Assembly (NCBI RefSeq): GCF_031191205.1
Contig: NZ_CP133470.1
Location: 1,557,501 to 1,621,500 of the forward strand
Direction of reading: 5' to 3'
Source of the DNA: Haemophilus parainfluenzae ATCC 33392
Lineage (GTDB): Bacteria; Pseudomonadota; Gammaproteobacteria; Enterobacterales; Pasteurellaceae
DNA: 64,000 nt
This document shows positions 48,790 to 58,144 of this stretch, one piece after another (positions within the stretch are counted from its first letter, which is position 1; each line of letters begins with the position of its first letter). Made by a program: the position numbers and the translations under genes. The notes below the pieces were generated by a model. That model was not told the origin of the DNA and made no database searches. It saw only the letters and a program-made list of their open reading frames with translations.

Positions 48790-50303
48790 TATTTTGCTTC
48801 CTTATAGGCTTTTTCTGCTTTTTCAAAGGTTTCTTTTACTTCATTTTCAGGTTCTGCGGAAAGGAGAGAAACCACAATAATCGCGAGGCTAGCAAGGATG
48901 AATCCAGGGATCATTTCATAGACATTAAACCATTCACTGGTTTCAGGAATCACCGATTTCCAAGCAAAGACAACCACTGCACCGACAACCATTCCCGCCA
49001 TCGCCGCTGATGAAGTCATACGTTTCCAGAATAAGGAGAAAAGCACGACAGGACCAAATGCAGAACCAAAGCCCGCCCAGGCAAATTCAACGAGTTTTAA
49101 TACTTTGCTGTTTTCATCCTGTGCAATCCAAATGGCGATACCCGCGATAACTAAAACCATTGCACGACCTAGCCAAACTAATTCTTTTTCAGAAGCTTTT
49201 GGACGAATAAACCCTTTATAAAAATCTTCAGTAATAGAACTGGAAGAAATTAATAATTGTGCGGAAAGTGTACTCATGACTGCCGCTAAAATTGCAGAGA
49301 GTAGAATACCGGCAATCCATGGATTAAAGAGCAATTTAGCCAATTCAATAAAGACTTGTTCTGGTTCATTATTTACCATGCTTGCTACTCCTGGATTTGC
49401 AAAGAAATAAGGAATCCCGAAGAAACCGATACTAATCGCACCGGCGAGGCAAATCACCATCCATGTCATACTGATGCGGCGTGCTTTAATGAGAGATTTC
49501 ACCGAGTAAGCCGCCATAAAACGCGCAAGGATATGCGGTTGACCAAAATAACCTAAGCCCCAGGCCGCTAAACTTAATAAACCTAATGGTGTAGTAGAAC
49601 TAAATAAATCAGTAAAGTCTTTATTTGCTGCGATTTCTGCTTGATGTAGCACTCCAGTAAATTGTGATGCATCACCCAAACTTAAAAAGATAAAGAGAGG
49701 CGTTAAAATTAGTGCAAAAATCATCAATGTGGCTTGAATGGTATCCGTCCAGCTTACGGCTAAAAATCCACCGATAAAGGTATAGACGATAGTCGCTAAT
49801 GCGCCGTACCAAATAGCTGTGGAGTAGTCGACTGAGAATAGGTTTTGGAATAATTTCGCCCCTGCAACCACACCAGAACCACAATAAATGGTGAAAAATA
49901 CTAGGATGATTGTTGCAGACACAATTTTTAAGAGATTATGTGATGTGCCAAAGCGATGGTGGAAATATTCCGGTAATGTGAGTGCATTGTTGTTAAATTC
50001 GGTATAGATCCGTAAACGACCAGCTACAAGCAACCAGTTAAAATAAGCCCCAAGGATTAAACCAATGGCGATCCAACCTTCTACCAGGCCAGACACATAC
50101 ACTGCACCCGGCAAGCCCATTAATAACCAGCCGGACATATCAGATGCGCCAGCAGACATGGCAGTCACAAAACTTCCGAGTTTACGTCCGCCTAAAATAT
50201 AATCGGATAAGTTGTTTGTATAATAATAGGCAAGGACACCGATTAAAATCATGCTGAAAATATAAATACTAAAAGTAATAAGTGTTGGGTCTAAACCAAA
50301 CAT
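48789..50303 (-). CDS. putP: Sodium/proline symporter
   Basis: The start at 50303 ([20 protein letters not shown]), after a GGGG ribosome site, gives 504 residues; an upstream in-frame ATG at 50345 is poorer. The protein has about 13 helices of the SSS family with [20 protein letters not shown], which contains the residues that bind sodium and proline in PutP, and [20 protein letters not shown]. It imports proline with sodium at the inner membrane. It is translationally coupled to cmoB, an unusual pairing without obvious functional link. Confidence 0.95.
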   Translation of the reverse strand: MFGLDPTLITFSIYIFSMILIGVLAYYYTNNLSDYILGGRKLGSFVTAMSAGASDMSGWLLMGLPGAVYVSGLVEGWIAIGLILGAYFNWLLVAGRLRIYTEFNNNALTLPEYFHHRFGTSHNLLKIVSATIILVFFTIYCGSGVVAGAKLFQNLFSVDYSTAIWYGALATIVYTFIGGFLAVSWTDTIQATLMIFALILTPLFIFLSLGDASQFTGVLHQAEIAANKDFTDLFSSTTPLGLLSLAAWGLGYFGQPHILARFMAAYSVKSLIKARRISMTWMVICLAGAISIGFFGIPYFFANPGVASMVNNEPEQVFIELAKLLFNPWIAGILLSAILAAVMSTLSAQLLISSSSITEDFYKGFIRPKASEKELVWLGRAMVLVIAGIAIWIAQDENSKVLKLVEFAWAGFGSAFGPVVLFSLFWKRMTSSAAMAGMVVGAVVVFAWKSVIPETSEWFNVYEMIPGFILASLAIIVVSLLSAEPENEVKETFEKAEKAYKEAK

Positions 50304-50420
50304 TAAATACCCCAAAATAAGTCGTGAAAATTTGAGAAAGGTCACATTTTACCTTATTTAGGACTATTATTCTATTTTCCTTTTCGATAGACTAATATCA
50401 TTAAAACTAAGGTCGAAAAA

Positions 50421-51896
50421 ATGGATTCTGTTGAATTATTAATGAATGTTACGCCCAATGAAACCCGCGTTGCGTTGGTGGAAACGGGTGTTTTAAAAGA
50501 GGTTCATATTGAACGTCAAGCCAAACGTGGCATCGTGGGGAATATTTATAAAGGGCGAGTAACCCGTGTTTTACCAGGGATGCAGTCTGCATTTGTGGAT
50601 ATCGGTTTAGAAAAAGCAGCATTTTTGCATGCTTCCGATATTGTTTCACATACCGAATGTGTGGATGTAAACGAACAAAAACAATTCCGTGCAAAAAGCA
50701 TTTCTGAACTCGTACGCGAGGGGCAGGATATCGTGGTACAAGTGGTGAAAGATCCTTTGGGCACAAAAGGCGCAAGATTAACCACGGATATTACATTACC
50801 TTCTCGCTATCTTGTCTTTATGCCGGAAAATAGTCATGTTGGTGTGTCACAACGTATTGAAAGCGAAGAAGAGCGCGCAAGATTAAAAGCACTGGTTGAG
50901 CCTTTTTGTGATGAGTTAGGTGGCTTTATTGTCCGTACAGCTACCGAAGGCGCAACGGAAGAAGAGTTACGCCAAGATGCGGAATTTTTAAAACGTTTAT
51001 GGCGTAAAGTGCTTGAGCGTAAAGGCAAATATCCAACCCGTTCTAAAATTTATGGCGAACCCGCATTGCCGCAACGTATTTTGCGTGATTTTATCGGTGC
51101 TAATTTAGAGAAAATTCATATCGATTCCAAACTTTGTTTTAACGAGGTTAGAGAATTTACCGATGAATTCATGCCTGAATTAAGTGAAAAATTAATGCTT
51201 TATACGGGCAATCAGCCGATTTTTGATATTTATGGTGTAGAACGTGGTATTCAAAATGCCTTAGAGAAACGTGTGAATTTAAAATCGGGCGGCTATCTCA
51301 TTATTGAGCAAACCGAAGCCATGACGACTATTGACATTAATACAGGTGCTTTCGTCGGACATCGAAATTTAGATGAAACAATTTTTAACACCAATATTGA
51401 AGCTACTAAAGCCATTGCACAGCAGTTACAACTGCGTAATTTAGGCGGTATTATCATTATTGATTTTATTGATATGCAAACCGATGAGCATCGCAATCGC
51501 GTGATTGAATCCTTGGAAGAGGCCCTATCGAAAGATCGCGTAAAAACGAATGTGAATGGTTTTACTCAACTTGGTTTAGTGGAAATGACCCGTAAACGCA
51601 CACGTGAAAGTTTAGAGCACGTTTTGTGTGATGAATGCCCAACTTGCCAAGGTCGTGGACGCGTGAAAACCGTTGAAACGGTATGTTATGAAATTATGCG
51701 TGAGATCATTCGCGTCAACCACTTATTCTCGAGTGAACAATTTGTGGTTTATGCCTCTCCAGCCGTGGCAGATTACTTAATCAAAGAAGAATCGCACGGT
51801 TTATTGCCAGAGATTGAAATGTTCATCAGCAAACAAGTTCAAGTTAAAACAGAGCAGTACTACAACCAAGAACAATTTGATGTGGTAGTGATGTAA
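50421..51896 (+). CDS. rng: Ribonuclease G
   Basis: The 491-residue protein is the short, RNase E-like endonuclease. The S1 domain (about residues 35-125) includes GNIYKGRVTRVLPGMQSAFV, and the catalytic magnesium aspartates lie in TTIDINTGAF and IIIIDFIDM. The zinc-link pair is CDECPTCQGRGRVKT. It matures the 5' end of 16S rRNA and degrades some mRNAs. The length and lack of a long scaffold tail exclude RNase E. Confidence 0.95.
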   Translation: MDSVELLMNVTPNETRVALVETGVLKEVHIERQAKRGIVGNIYKGRVTRVLPGMQSAFVDIGLEKAAFLHASDIVSHTECVDVNEQKQFRAKSISELVREGQDIVVQVVKDPLGTKGARLTTDITLPSRYLVFMPENSHVGVSQRIESEEERARLKALVEPFCDELGGFIVRTATEGATEEELRQDAEFLKRLWRKVLERKGKYPTRSKIYGEPALPQRILRDFIGANLEKIHIDSKLCFNEVREFTDEFMPELSEKLMLYTGNQPIFDIYGVERGIQNALEKRVNLKSGGYLIIEQTEAMTTIDINTGAFVGHRNLDETIFNTNIEATKAIAQQLQLRNLGGIIIIDFIDMQTDEHRNRVIESLEEALSKDRVKTNVNGFTQLGLVEMTRKRTRESLEHVLCDECPTCQGRGRVKTVETVCYEIMREIIRVNHLFSSEQFVVYASPAVADYLIKEESHGLLPEIEMFISKQVQVKTEQYYNQEQFDVVVM

Positions 51897-51901
51897 AAGA
51901 T

Positions 51902-51932
51902 AAAAGTGCGGTTAAATTCGACCGCACTTTTT
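51902..51932 (+). terminator. Inverted uptake-signal terminator of rng
   Basis: AAAAGTGCGGT and ACCGCACTTTT form an 11-bp stem with an 8-base loop and T run. Confidence 0.85.
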
Positions 51933-52000
51933 GCCTTTTGATGGCATAAATTTCCTGATGAGCGTTAATTTTTAGGGAGATAAAAAGGTATAGGGTTTCA

Positions 52001-52315
52001 ATGAATAATGAAATTATAAGATTAAGAATTGTTACACAGAATGCTTTACTTGGAAAAATAACAAAAGAAGTTCGAGGCGTTTATGTGAAAATAGATAAAA
52101 ATTGTATCAGTATTTGTGTTGTGATTGACGGTCCAATCTCCGATTATTGGAATGAGGAGATATATGAAATTGGTACAAGTATTATTTCTAACTTCAATGA
52201 AAATTATAATATTGATGAGAATTTAATAAGAGTCGATTACCCTATATCATTATCTTTTGATGATTATCTGTGTGTATATAAACGATATGAAGATGAGGGT
52301 AACTTATATACATAG
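52001..52315 (+). CDS. Small AT-rich hypothetical protein
   Basis: The 104-residue acidic protein (MNNEIIRLRIVTQNALLGKI at its start) has no signal peptide, membrane segment or motif I recognise. Base composition is clearly more AT-rich than the flanking core genes, and many rare AT-ending codons are used, as for the orphan at 3479. Such small isolated acidic proteins are often immunity factors left without their toxin, but there is no direct evidence. It lies between two uptake-signal terminators and could be a single-gene insertion. Confidence 0.6.
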   Translation: MNNEIIRLRIVTQNALLGKITKEVRGVYVKIDKNCISICVVIDGPISDYWNEEIYEIGTSIISNFNENYNIDENLIRVDYPISLSFDDYLCVYKRYEDEGNLYT

Positions 52316-52354
52316 GATGCAGTTTAAAAAACGTCTAACTTTAAATTCAAGAAT

Positions 52355-52385
52355 AAAAGTGCGGTCAAATTCGACCGCACTTTTT
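52355..52385. terminator. Inverted uptake-signal terminator between the small gene and the MATE pump
   Basis: AAAAGTGCGGTC and GACCGCACTTTT form a 12-bp stem; it ends eight bases before the stop of the convergent MATE gene. Confidence 0.85.
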
Positions 52386-52392
52386 ACTTTCA

Positions 52393-53790
52393 CTACTTCA
52401 ATCTTTCCAACTGTTGAATAATGGCTTCATCAGATTGTGATTGGATTTTTCGCATCCTCATAAAGAGTAAAGCTGCGGCAATGGTTAATGCAATGATAAA
52501 GGCAACCCAGAAACCTTTTGCACCGATGCTTGGAACAATCCAATCAGTACGGGAAAGAACATAACCAACTGGAATACCCACGCCCCAATAGGCAAGTAAT
52601 GTGATGTAGAGAATAATTTTAGTGTCTTTATAGCCACGTAAAATACCGCTCACGACGACTTGCACCGAATCTGAAAATTGATAAATCGCTGCCATCGCTA
52701 ATAAGCTGCCTGAAAGGGCAATAACCGTAGCATTATCGCCTACAATTAATGCGGCAATCTCTGCACTAAATACCCAAATCACCAACGCCAATACACTTGC
52801 CGCAATCAAGCCAAGAATAATAGCGGCGTGAGCCATGATTTTGGCTTTTTGTGGTGCATGATTACCCAGTTCTTGCGCCACTAAAATGGTTGCAGCCATC
52901 GCAATAGACATGGGGAACATAAAGGCTACGGCACTGGTGTTTAAGGCAATTTGGTGGCTGGCGACCACATCCGCGCCTAATGGGGAAAGTAATAAACTAC
53001 TTAAGGCAAAGAGTGAGACTTCACTGCACAGTGCAATAGCAATAGGCAAACCAAGTGCGGTCAATTTTTTCAGTGTTTTGATGTCTGGCTTTTCAATAAT
53101 CTTTTCAAAAACTTTCAAACTACATTCGTTATAGTTTTTGGCCGAATAGGTAATCATCAAAATTGCCATCGCCCAGTTAACAATAGCCGTTGCCACACCA
53201 CAACCAATACCACCCAATGCAGGCGCACCAAATTTGCCGTAAATAAACATATAATTCAGCGGAATGTTTAGCATTAACCCCATGAAGGTAATCACCATGG
53301 CGGGTTTTGTTTTAGCAATGCCATCATTCAAACAGCGGAAATTAATCAGCAATAAATAGGCAGGTAAGCCCCACACCATCGCACGCAAATAATTCATCGT
53401 CACATCTGCCATGTGGGCATCCATATTCATAAACTGTAATATGAAATCATTATGATAGATGATGAGCGCAAGGGGAATCATCACTAAAAATGAAATCCAA
53501 AGACCTTGTCTCACTTGGTGAGCAATGCGATGGCGCTGCCCTGAACCATTTAAATAGGAAATTGTTGGAGGCAAGGCGAGTAATAATCCTTGCCCGAAAA
53601 GTACCAAAGGTAGCCAAATAGAGGCACCAATACCAACACCGCCTACATCAGCCGAGCTCACACGCCCCGCCATAATCACATCTACGGTGCCCATGCCAGT
53701 TTGAGCTAACTGGGCAAGCCCGATAGGTGTCGCAATTCGGATAAGTTTTTTAATATCAATACGGTATTGAGAAAAAAGACGAGAATTCAT
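52393..53790 (-). CDS. MATE-family multidrug efflux protein (HmrM/NorM type)
   Basis: The start at 53790 ([20 protein letters not shown]) gives 465 residues; an in-frame upstream extension runs into ribE's leader and is unlikely. Twelve helices in two MATE repeats are visible, with [20 protein letters not shown] and the second-half [20 protein letters not shown]. The length matches H. influenzae HmrM, a sodium- or proton-coupled exporter of cationic drugs, also found divergent from riboflavin synthase there. The substrate range is inferred from that homology. Confidence 0.92.
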   Translation of the reverse strand: MNSRLFSQYRIDIKKLIRIATPIGLAQLAQTGMGTVDVIMAGRVSSADVGGVGIGASIWLPLVLFGQGLLLALPPTISYLNGSGQRHRIAHQVRQGLWISFLVMIPLALIIYHNDFILQFMNMDAHMADVTMNYLRAMVWGLPAYLLLINFRCLNDGIAKTKPAMVITFMGLMLNIPLNYMFIYGKFGAPALGGIGCGVATAIVNWAMAILMITYSAKNYNECSLKVFEKIIEKPDIKTLKKLTALGLPIAIALCSEVSLFALSSLLLSPLGADVVASHQIALNTSAVAFMFPMSIAMAATILVAQELGNHAPQKAKIMAHAAIILGLIAASVLALVIWVFSAEIAALIVGDNATVIALSGSLLAMAAIYQFSDSVQVVVSGILRGYKDTKIILYITLLAYWGVGIPVGYVLSRTDWIVPSIGAKGFWVAFIIALTIAAALLFMRMRKIQSQSDEAIIQQLERLK

Positions 53791-53835
53791 AAATTTTGCT
53801 ATAATATTGGAAAAATTTTTAATGAAGGAATAATA

Positions 53836-54450
53836 ATGTTTACAGGTATTGTACAGGGCATCGCCCAAATTTATGCAATTAAAGACAGCGATAATTTTAG
53901 AACACAGATCGTAAAATTACCAGCTGAAATGCGAAAAGGCTTAGAAATTGGTGCATCAGTAGCGAATAATGGCGTGTGCTTAACAGTGACTGAAATTCAC
54001 GACGATCTTGTCAGCTTTGACTTAATGCAGGAAACCTTGCGTATCACCAATCTCGGCAGCTTAAAAGCCGGGGATTTTGTGAATATCGAACGCGCAATGC
54101 AAATGGGCGCTGAAATTGGTGGGCATATTTTATCGGGCCACGTTTATTGTACCGCAAGCGTTTCACAGATTATCGAAAGTGAAAACAATCGTCAGGTTTG
54201 GTTTAAATTACCTACTAAAGACGTGATGAAATATATCCTAACAAAAGGATTTATTGCGATTGATGGCATCAGTCTTACTATTGGTGAAGTAAAAGATGAT
54301 GAATTCTGCGTGAATTTAATCCCTGAAACTTTACACCGAACCTTGATCGGTAAACGCCAAATTGGCGATTTAGTAAATATTGAAATCGATCCGCAAACGC
54401 AAGCGATTGTGGATACAGTGGAGAATTATTTAAAAGCAAGAGGGATATAG
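53836..54450 (+). CDS. ribE: Riboflavin synthase, alpha subunit
   Basis: The ATG at 53836 ([20 protein letters not shown]) after a GAAGGAA ribosome site gives 204 residues. The protein shows the two repeated lumazine-binding domains (residues about 1-95 and 96-190), each with a GxxLxxGDxVN-like segment ([15 protein letters not shown] and [14 protein letters not shown]). It dismutates two lumazines to riboflavin in the cytoplasm. The symbol ribC is used in E. coli. No FMN riboswitch fits in the 45-base gap to the divergent MATE gene. Confidence 0.96.
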   Translation: MFTGIVQGIAQIYAIKDSDNFRTQIVKLPAEMRKGLEIGASVANNGVCLTVTEIHDDLVSFDLMQETLRITNLGSLKAGDFVNIERAMQMGAEIGGHILSGHVYCTASVSQIIESENNRQVWFKLPTKDVMKYILTKGFIAIDGISLTIGEVKDDEFCVNLIPETLHRTLIGKRQIGDLVNIEIDPQTQAIVDTVENYLKARGI

Positions 54451-54478
54451 TTAATTAAGATTACTATAAGGAGGAAAT

Positions 54479-54754
54479 ATGTTTAAAGATGAAATTGCTC
54501 TTATTCGCTTTTTAGGCAGAGAGTTTATTGCCATATTTAATGTGTTTTTTCTATTTCCGCTTTCAATTATTTTAGTGCTGATTGGCGTTATTAATGGTGT
54601 AATATGGAATGTACTTTTAGGTATTGCATTTACTTACCTCGTATTTCTTGTCTTATTTAGGATATTAATCTATTTTTTATATAAAAAATGGGAGAGAGAG
54701 TATCAGAAACAGATGCGAGAAGAGAATAAAGTTAAATACATTATTATTAAATAA
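54479..54754 (+). CDS. Small two-helix membrane protein of unknown function
   Basis: The 91-residue product has two hydrophobic helices (about residues 17-40 and 43-67) followed by a charged tail (KKWEREYQKQMREENKVK). A strong AGGAGG ribosome site precedes the start. It lies 28 bases after ribE and ends 17 bases before the first CRISPR repeat. I do not recognise the family, and nothing shows that it belongs to the CRISPR system. Confidence 0.65.
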   Translation: MFKDEIALIRFLGREFIAIFNVFFLFPLSIILVLIGVINGVIWNVLLGIAFTYLVFLVLFRILIYFLYKKWEREYQKQMREENKVKYIIIK

Positions 54755-54771
54755 TAAATTTATACTGTATT

Positions 54772-56790
54772 GTAATAACTCCCTTTTTCATTTCGCAGTG
54801 CTATAATGGCGTTATCTACCGGAACAGGCAAACAAGAGTTGTAGCTCCCTTTTTCATTTCGCAGTGCTATAATGCAATCACAATATCCATCGAGCGCAAT
54901 TGGGTTGTAGCTCCCTTTTTCATTTCGCAGTGCTATAATTAAAAAACCGCACTCTGTTTCCAAAGTGCGGTTGTAGCTCCCTTTTTCATTTCGCAGTGCT
55001 ATAATAGCCAATCTTGTTTTATCTTCCAATTCTTTGTTGTAGCTCCCTTTTTCATTTCGCAGTGCTATAATTCACGGCGACTTATCATGGGCAATTATGA
55101 AGTTGTAGCTCCCTTTTTCATTTCGCAGTGCTATAATGCCTAATCGAGCAAATTGACAGCCACGCGGGTTGTAGCTCCCTTTTTCATTTCGCAGTGCTAT
55201 AATTTTTTGCGTTCCCAAGTCTGGACGACTTGAGTTGTAGCTCCCTTTTTCATTTCGCAGTGCTATAATGCTTACGTAATTTTTTAATATCGCCTTTCAG
55301 TTGTAGCTCCCTTTTTCATTTCGCAGTGCTATAATGCAATCACAATATCCATCGAGCGCAATTGGGTTGTAGCTCCCTTTTTCATTTCGCAGTGCTATAA
55401 TATAGAGCTAAAGGCCTCAATGGAGTTTTTCGTTGTAGCTCCCTTTTTCATTTCGCAGTGCTATAATAGCCAATCTTGTTTTATCTTCCAATTCTTTGTT
55501 GTAGCTCCCTTTTTCATTTCGCAGTGCTATAATGTTATGTCTGGCGTATTGTGGCAACAAAATGTTGTAGCTCCCTTTTTCATTTCGCAGTGCTATAATC
55601 CACATCGGCACAGAATAACGTGCAGTTTCGTTGTAGCTCCCTTTTTCATTTCGCAGTGCTATAATGCAATCCGTTGAAGTGCAAGGCGAGTTTATGTTGT
55701 AGCTCCCTTTTTCATTTCGCAGTGCTATAATTGTTTCAACGCTTCATTCAAAACAGTAAAAGTTGTAGCTCCCTTTTTCATTTCGCAGTGCTATAATCAG
55801 GAGGCAAACGATACTTACTCAAATCTTGTTGTAGCTCCCTTTTTCATTTCGCAGTGCTATAATGCAAGTTGAGTTATACAATGTCTATGCCGGGTTGTAG
55901 CTCCCTTTTTCATTTCGCAGTGCTATAATTGAACAAAACGCAATGATCGAGCTTTGGGAGTTGTAGCTCCCTTTTTCATTTCGCAGTGCTATAATGAGGT
56001 GAAAATGGAAGTGCACATTAATGGGGTTGTAGCTCCCTTTTTCATTTCGCAGTGCTATAATCCGTTTTTCAGCGTTCTGCCTTTCGTCATTGTTGTAGCT
56101 CCCTTTTTCATTTCGCAGTGCTATAATAATTAGGAATAAGTTTCGCACTCATATCTGGTTGTAGCTCCCTTTTTCATTTCGCAGTGCTATAATCATGGTT
56201 CAAAACATTTGACATAGCAATTTGTTGTAGCTCCCTTTTTCATTTCGCAGTGCTATAATTTTATTTCGGTCATACACTGACAACATCTGGTTGTAGCTCC
56301 CTTTTTCATTTCGCAGTGCTATAATATCTTAACTTTAAATACTTTAGAGCAAGCAGTTGTAGCTCCCTTTTTCATTTCGCAGTGCTATAATTTTTATTAG
56401 CGTTAATTGCTATGCGTATTTAGTTGTAGCTCCCTTTTTCATTTCGCAGTGCTATAATTTATCAACGCTCGGGAATCCACCAAAATTGAGTTGTAGCTCC
56501 CTTTTTCATTTCGCAGTGCTATAATTGTTTGGATTGAGCAGATAACAAGGCTTGAGTTGTAGCTCCCTTTTTCATTTCGCAGTGCTATAATAGATTTTGA
56601 GATTGCTCCCGGTGCAATCATGTTGTAGCTCCCTTTTTCATTTCGCAGTGCTATAATTTGGCCGTTCTCTCTTGATTTATCTTCGCTTGTTGTAGCTCCC
56701 TTTTTCATTTCGCAGTGCTATAATGGATTGAATAGCCTTATTTTCATCTACCACGTTGTAGCTCCCTTTTTCATTTCGCAGTGCTATAAT
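54772..56790 (+). CRISPR. Type II-C CRISPR array: 31 repeats, 30 spacers
   Basis: The 36-bp repeat starts GTTGTAGCTCCC and ends GCAGTGCTATAAT. It recurs every 66 bp from 54772, with 30-base spacers except three of 31 (at 56392, 56459 and 56658). The first repeat (54772-54807) is degenerate in its first half; the rest are intact by eye. Similarity of the repeat to the Neisseria meningitidis II-C repeat and pairing with the tracrRNA at 61410 fix the crRNA sense as +. Each repeat ends in an extended -10 (TGCTATAAT). The spacer at 54874 equals that at 55336, and the one at 55006 equals that at 55468. The array converges on the cas operon. Confidence 0.99.
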
Positions 56791-56800
56791 AGGGACGGCA

Positions 56801-56837
56801 AAAAGCCCCATACCGCAAGGTTTAGGGGCTTTTGTTT
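56801..56837. terminator. Bidirectional terminator between array and cas2
   Basis: AAAAGCCCC and GGGGCTTTT form a 9-bp stem with an inner ACC/GGT pairing and flanking A and T runs. It separates the + strand array from the - strand cas genes; no AT-rich leader is seen in this 62-base gap. Confidence 0.75.
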
Positions 56838-56852
56838 TATCTAAAAAAACGG

Positions 56853-57161
56853 TTAAAAAAGCAGTAATTGATTTGAATTGACCTTTTTTTCTTGCGTTTT
56901 TTTCTCTCCCACTAAAATTTCCATGCTCGCAAATTGTTTTTCTGTAATAGATAAACATCGAATTGAGCCCTCTTCAGGTAAGTGTGCGACGAGCCTTTTA
57001 TGATGTTTTTCTAAAGCATCTCGCCCTTTAATAATTCGAGTGTAAATAGAAAGTTGCAACATTTGATAACCATCTTTAAGTAAAAATTGACGAAATTGGT
57101 TTGCAGCCCGCATTTTTGCTTTAGTGGTAACCGGTAAATCGAATAAAACGATCATACGCAT
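56853..57161 (-). CDS. cas2: CRISPR-associated endonuclease Cas2 (type II-C)
   Basis: The ATG at 57161 ([11 protein letters not shown]) has an ideal GGAGG ribosome site just after the cas1 stop and gives 102 residues; an ATG at 57179 (MSEEVFMRM) would overlap cas1 and is possible. The ferredoxin-like Cas2 fold is clear from the conserved aspartate in [11 protein letters not shown] and the segment [20 protein letters not shown]. The C-terminus is [10 protein letters not shown]. Cas2 dimers bridge two Cas1 dimers in the spacer-integration complex. It is the last cas gene, next to the cas-proximal end of the array. Confidence 0.96.
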   Translation of the reverse strand: MRMIVLFDLPVTTKAKMRAANQFRQFLLKDGYQMLQLSIYTRIIKGRDALEKHHKRLVAHLPEEGSIRCLSITEKQFASMEILVGEKKTQEKKVNSNQLLLF

Positions 57162-57171
57162 AAATACCTCC

Positions 57172-58089
57172 TCACTCATATTGATATTCCTGCAATGTAT
57201 CGATCTCTGGTAACTGCAATAATGTTGCACTTTTTTGAATAAGTGCAATTTGTAAAGAGGCAATGGTTTTATCAATAGCAGTCAAAACACTCACTTTTTC
57301 CTGGTTAAAGCGCAGTTGATGATGCAAGATTTTGATTAATTGCTGTTTTGATATAGGACTAAGGTTTGTGGTGAGTAATCCTTTTTCGAGCAAGTTCCAT
57401 ACCAGCAAATCAACAATAGGGCGAAAAGGTTCAATAAAATCATCCGCTAAATTAAAGGCATTAAGTTCGCTATGATGAAATAAGCCTAATTGTGGTAGCC
57501 AACCATAAAGCACAAGGCTTCTAGCCACTGCTGAACGAACAACGCTATAAGCATAGTTCAGATGTATATTAATGGCATTGTCTTCTTCTTTTCGTCTGAA
57601 ATGAGAACCGAATAATCCAGAGAAATAAATGACCGCACTTTGTGCCTCAAGATTATCTTTATCACCTGATTTCACTAAATTAGCGAGTTGGAGTAACCGT
57701 TCTGATTTTTCTTGATGCTGACAGAGTGATAAGACTTTTGCTTGATTACGAATTTTTTGTTGCACAATACGTTGCCAAAGTTGTTTTTTTAGTGGCAAAC
57801 TGGTTTCAAGTTGTAATTTAAGAGTTTTTAATTGTCGATAATATTGATTAAAAGGGAGCCATTGACCACAAGGTAAAAATTGTTCATCACAACTCAATAA
57901 AGTAATCCCGTATAAACCGAATGCCGAGAGCAATGGAAGGGTAATCACTGTTTCTCGGCTTTCCACAACAACAATAGCAATATCTTCTAAAGGGACAGTA
58001 AATTCATTCCCTTCTTGTTGAATCAGCATTTGTTGCTGATGCAAAGAGAGTTTTCCCCCTTTACTAATAAGAAGACTTCTCCATGTCAT
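57172..58089 (-). CDS. cas1: CRISPR-associated integrase Cas1 (type II-C)
   Basis: The 305-residue protein carries the Cas1 landmarks: [20 protein letters not shown] at the N-terminal beta domain, a catalytic glutamate region around [20 protein letters not shown], and the metal-binding [20 protein letters not shown] followed by [11 protein letters not shown]. With Cas2 it inserts new spacers. It starts 55 bases after cas9 but behind a terminator-like hairpin, so its expression may differ from cas9. An AAGGA ribosome site precedes the start. Confidence 0.97.
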   Translation of the reverse strand: MTWRSLLISKGGKLSLHQQQMLIQQEGNEFTVPLEDIAIVVVESRETVITLPLLSAFGLYGITLLSCDEQFLPCGQWLPFNQYYRQLKTLKLQLETSLPLKKQLWQRIVQQKIRNQAKVLSLCQHQEKSERLLQLANLVKSGDKDNLEAQSAVIYFSGLFGSHFRRKEEDNAINIHLNYAYSVVRSAVARSLVLYGWLPQLGLFHHSELNAFNLADDFIEPFRPIVDLLVWNLLEKGLLTTNLSPISKQQLIKILHHQLRFNQEKVSVLTAIDKTIASLQIALIQKSATLLQLPEIDTLQEYQYE

Positions 58090-58102
58090 AATGTATCCTT
58101 AT

Positions 58103-58135
58103 AAAAAATCCCCATACATAGTGCGTATGAGGATT
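58103..58135 (-). terminator. Terminator-like hairpin between cas9 and cas1
   Basis: On the - strand AATCCTCATAC, a 7-base loop and GTATGGGGATT pair at ten of eleven positions and run into six T residues. It starts ten bases after the cas9 stop. Confidence 0.65.
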
Positions 58136-58144
58136 AAATTGAGA

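Noticed and set aside
53791..53835. FMN riboswitch upstream of ribE
   Set aside because: The 45-base gap is far too short and holds none of the conserved RFN elements.
53791..53868. Upstream start for the MATE pump
   Set aside because: It would run through the ribE leader and adds residues not seen in the family; 53790 fits the HmrM N-terminus.
54760..56958. Several open frames on both strands in the array with repeated IIALRNEKGSYN or VAPFFISQCYN units
   Set aside because: They are translations of the 36-bp CRISPR repeat, whose 66-bp period keeps frame; not proteins.
57162..57275. N-terminal extension of Cas2 into cas1
   Set aside because: The extension is out of frame with Cas1 and lacks Cas2 similarity; the GGAGG site places the start at 57161 (57179 remains a minor option).
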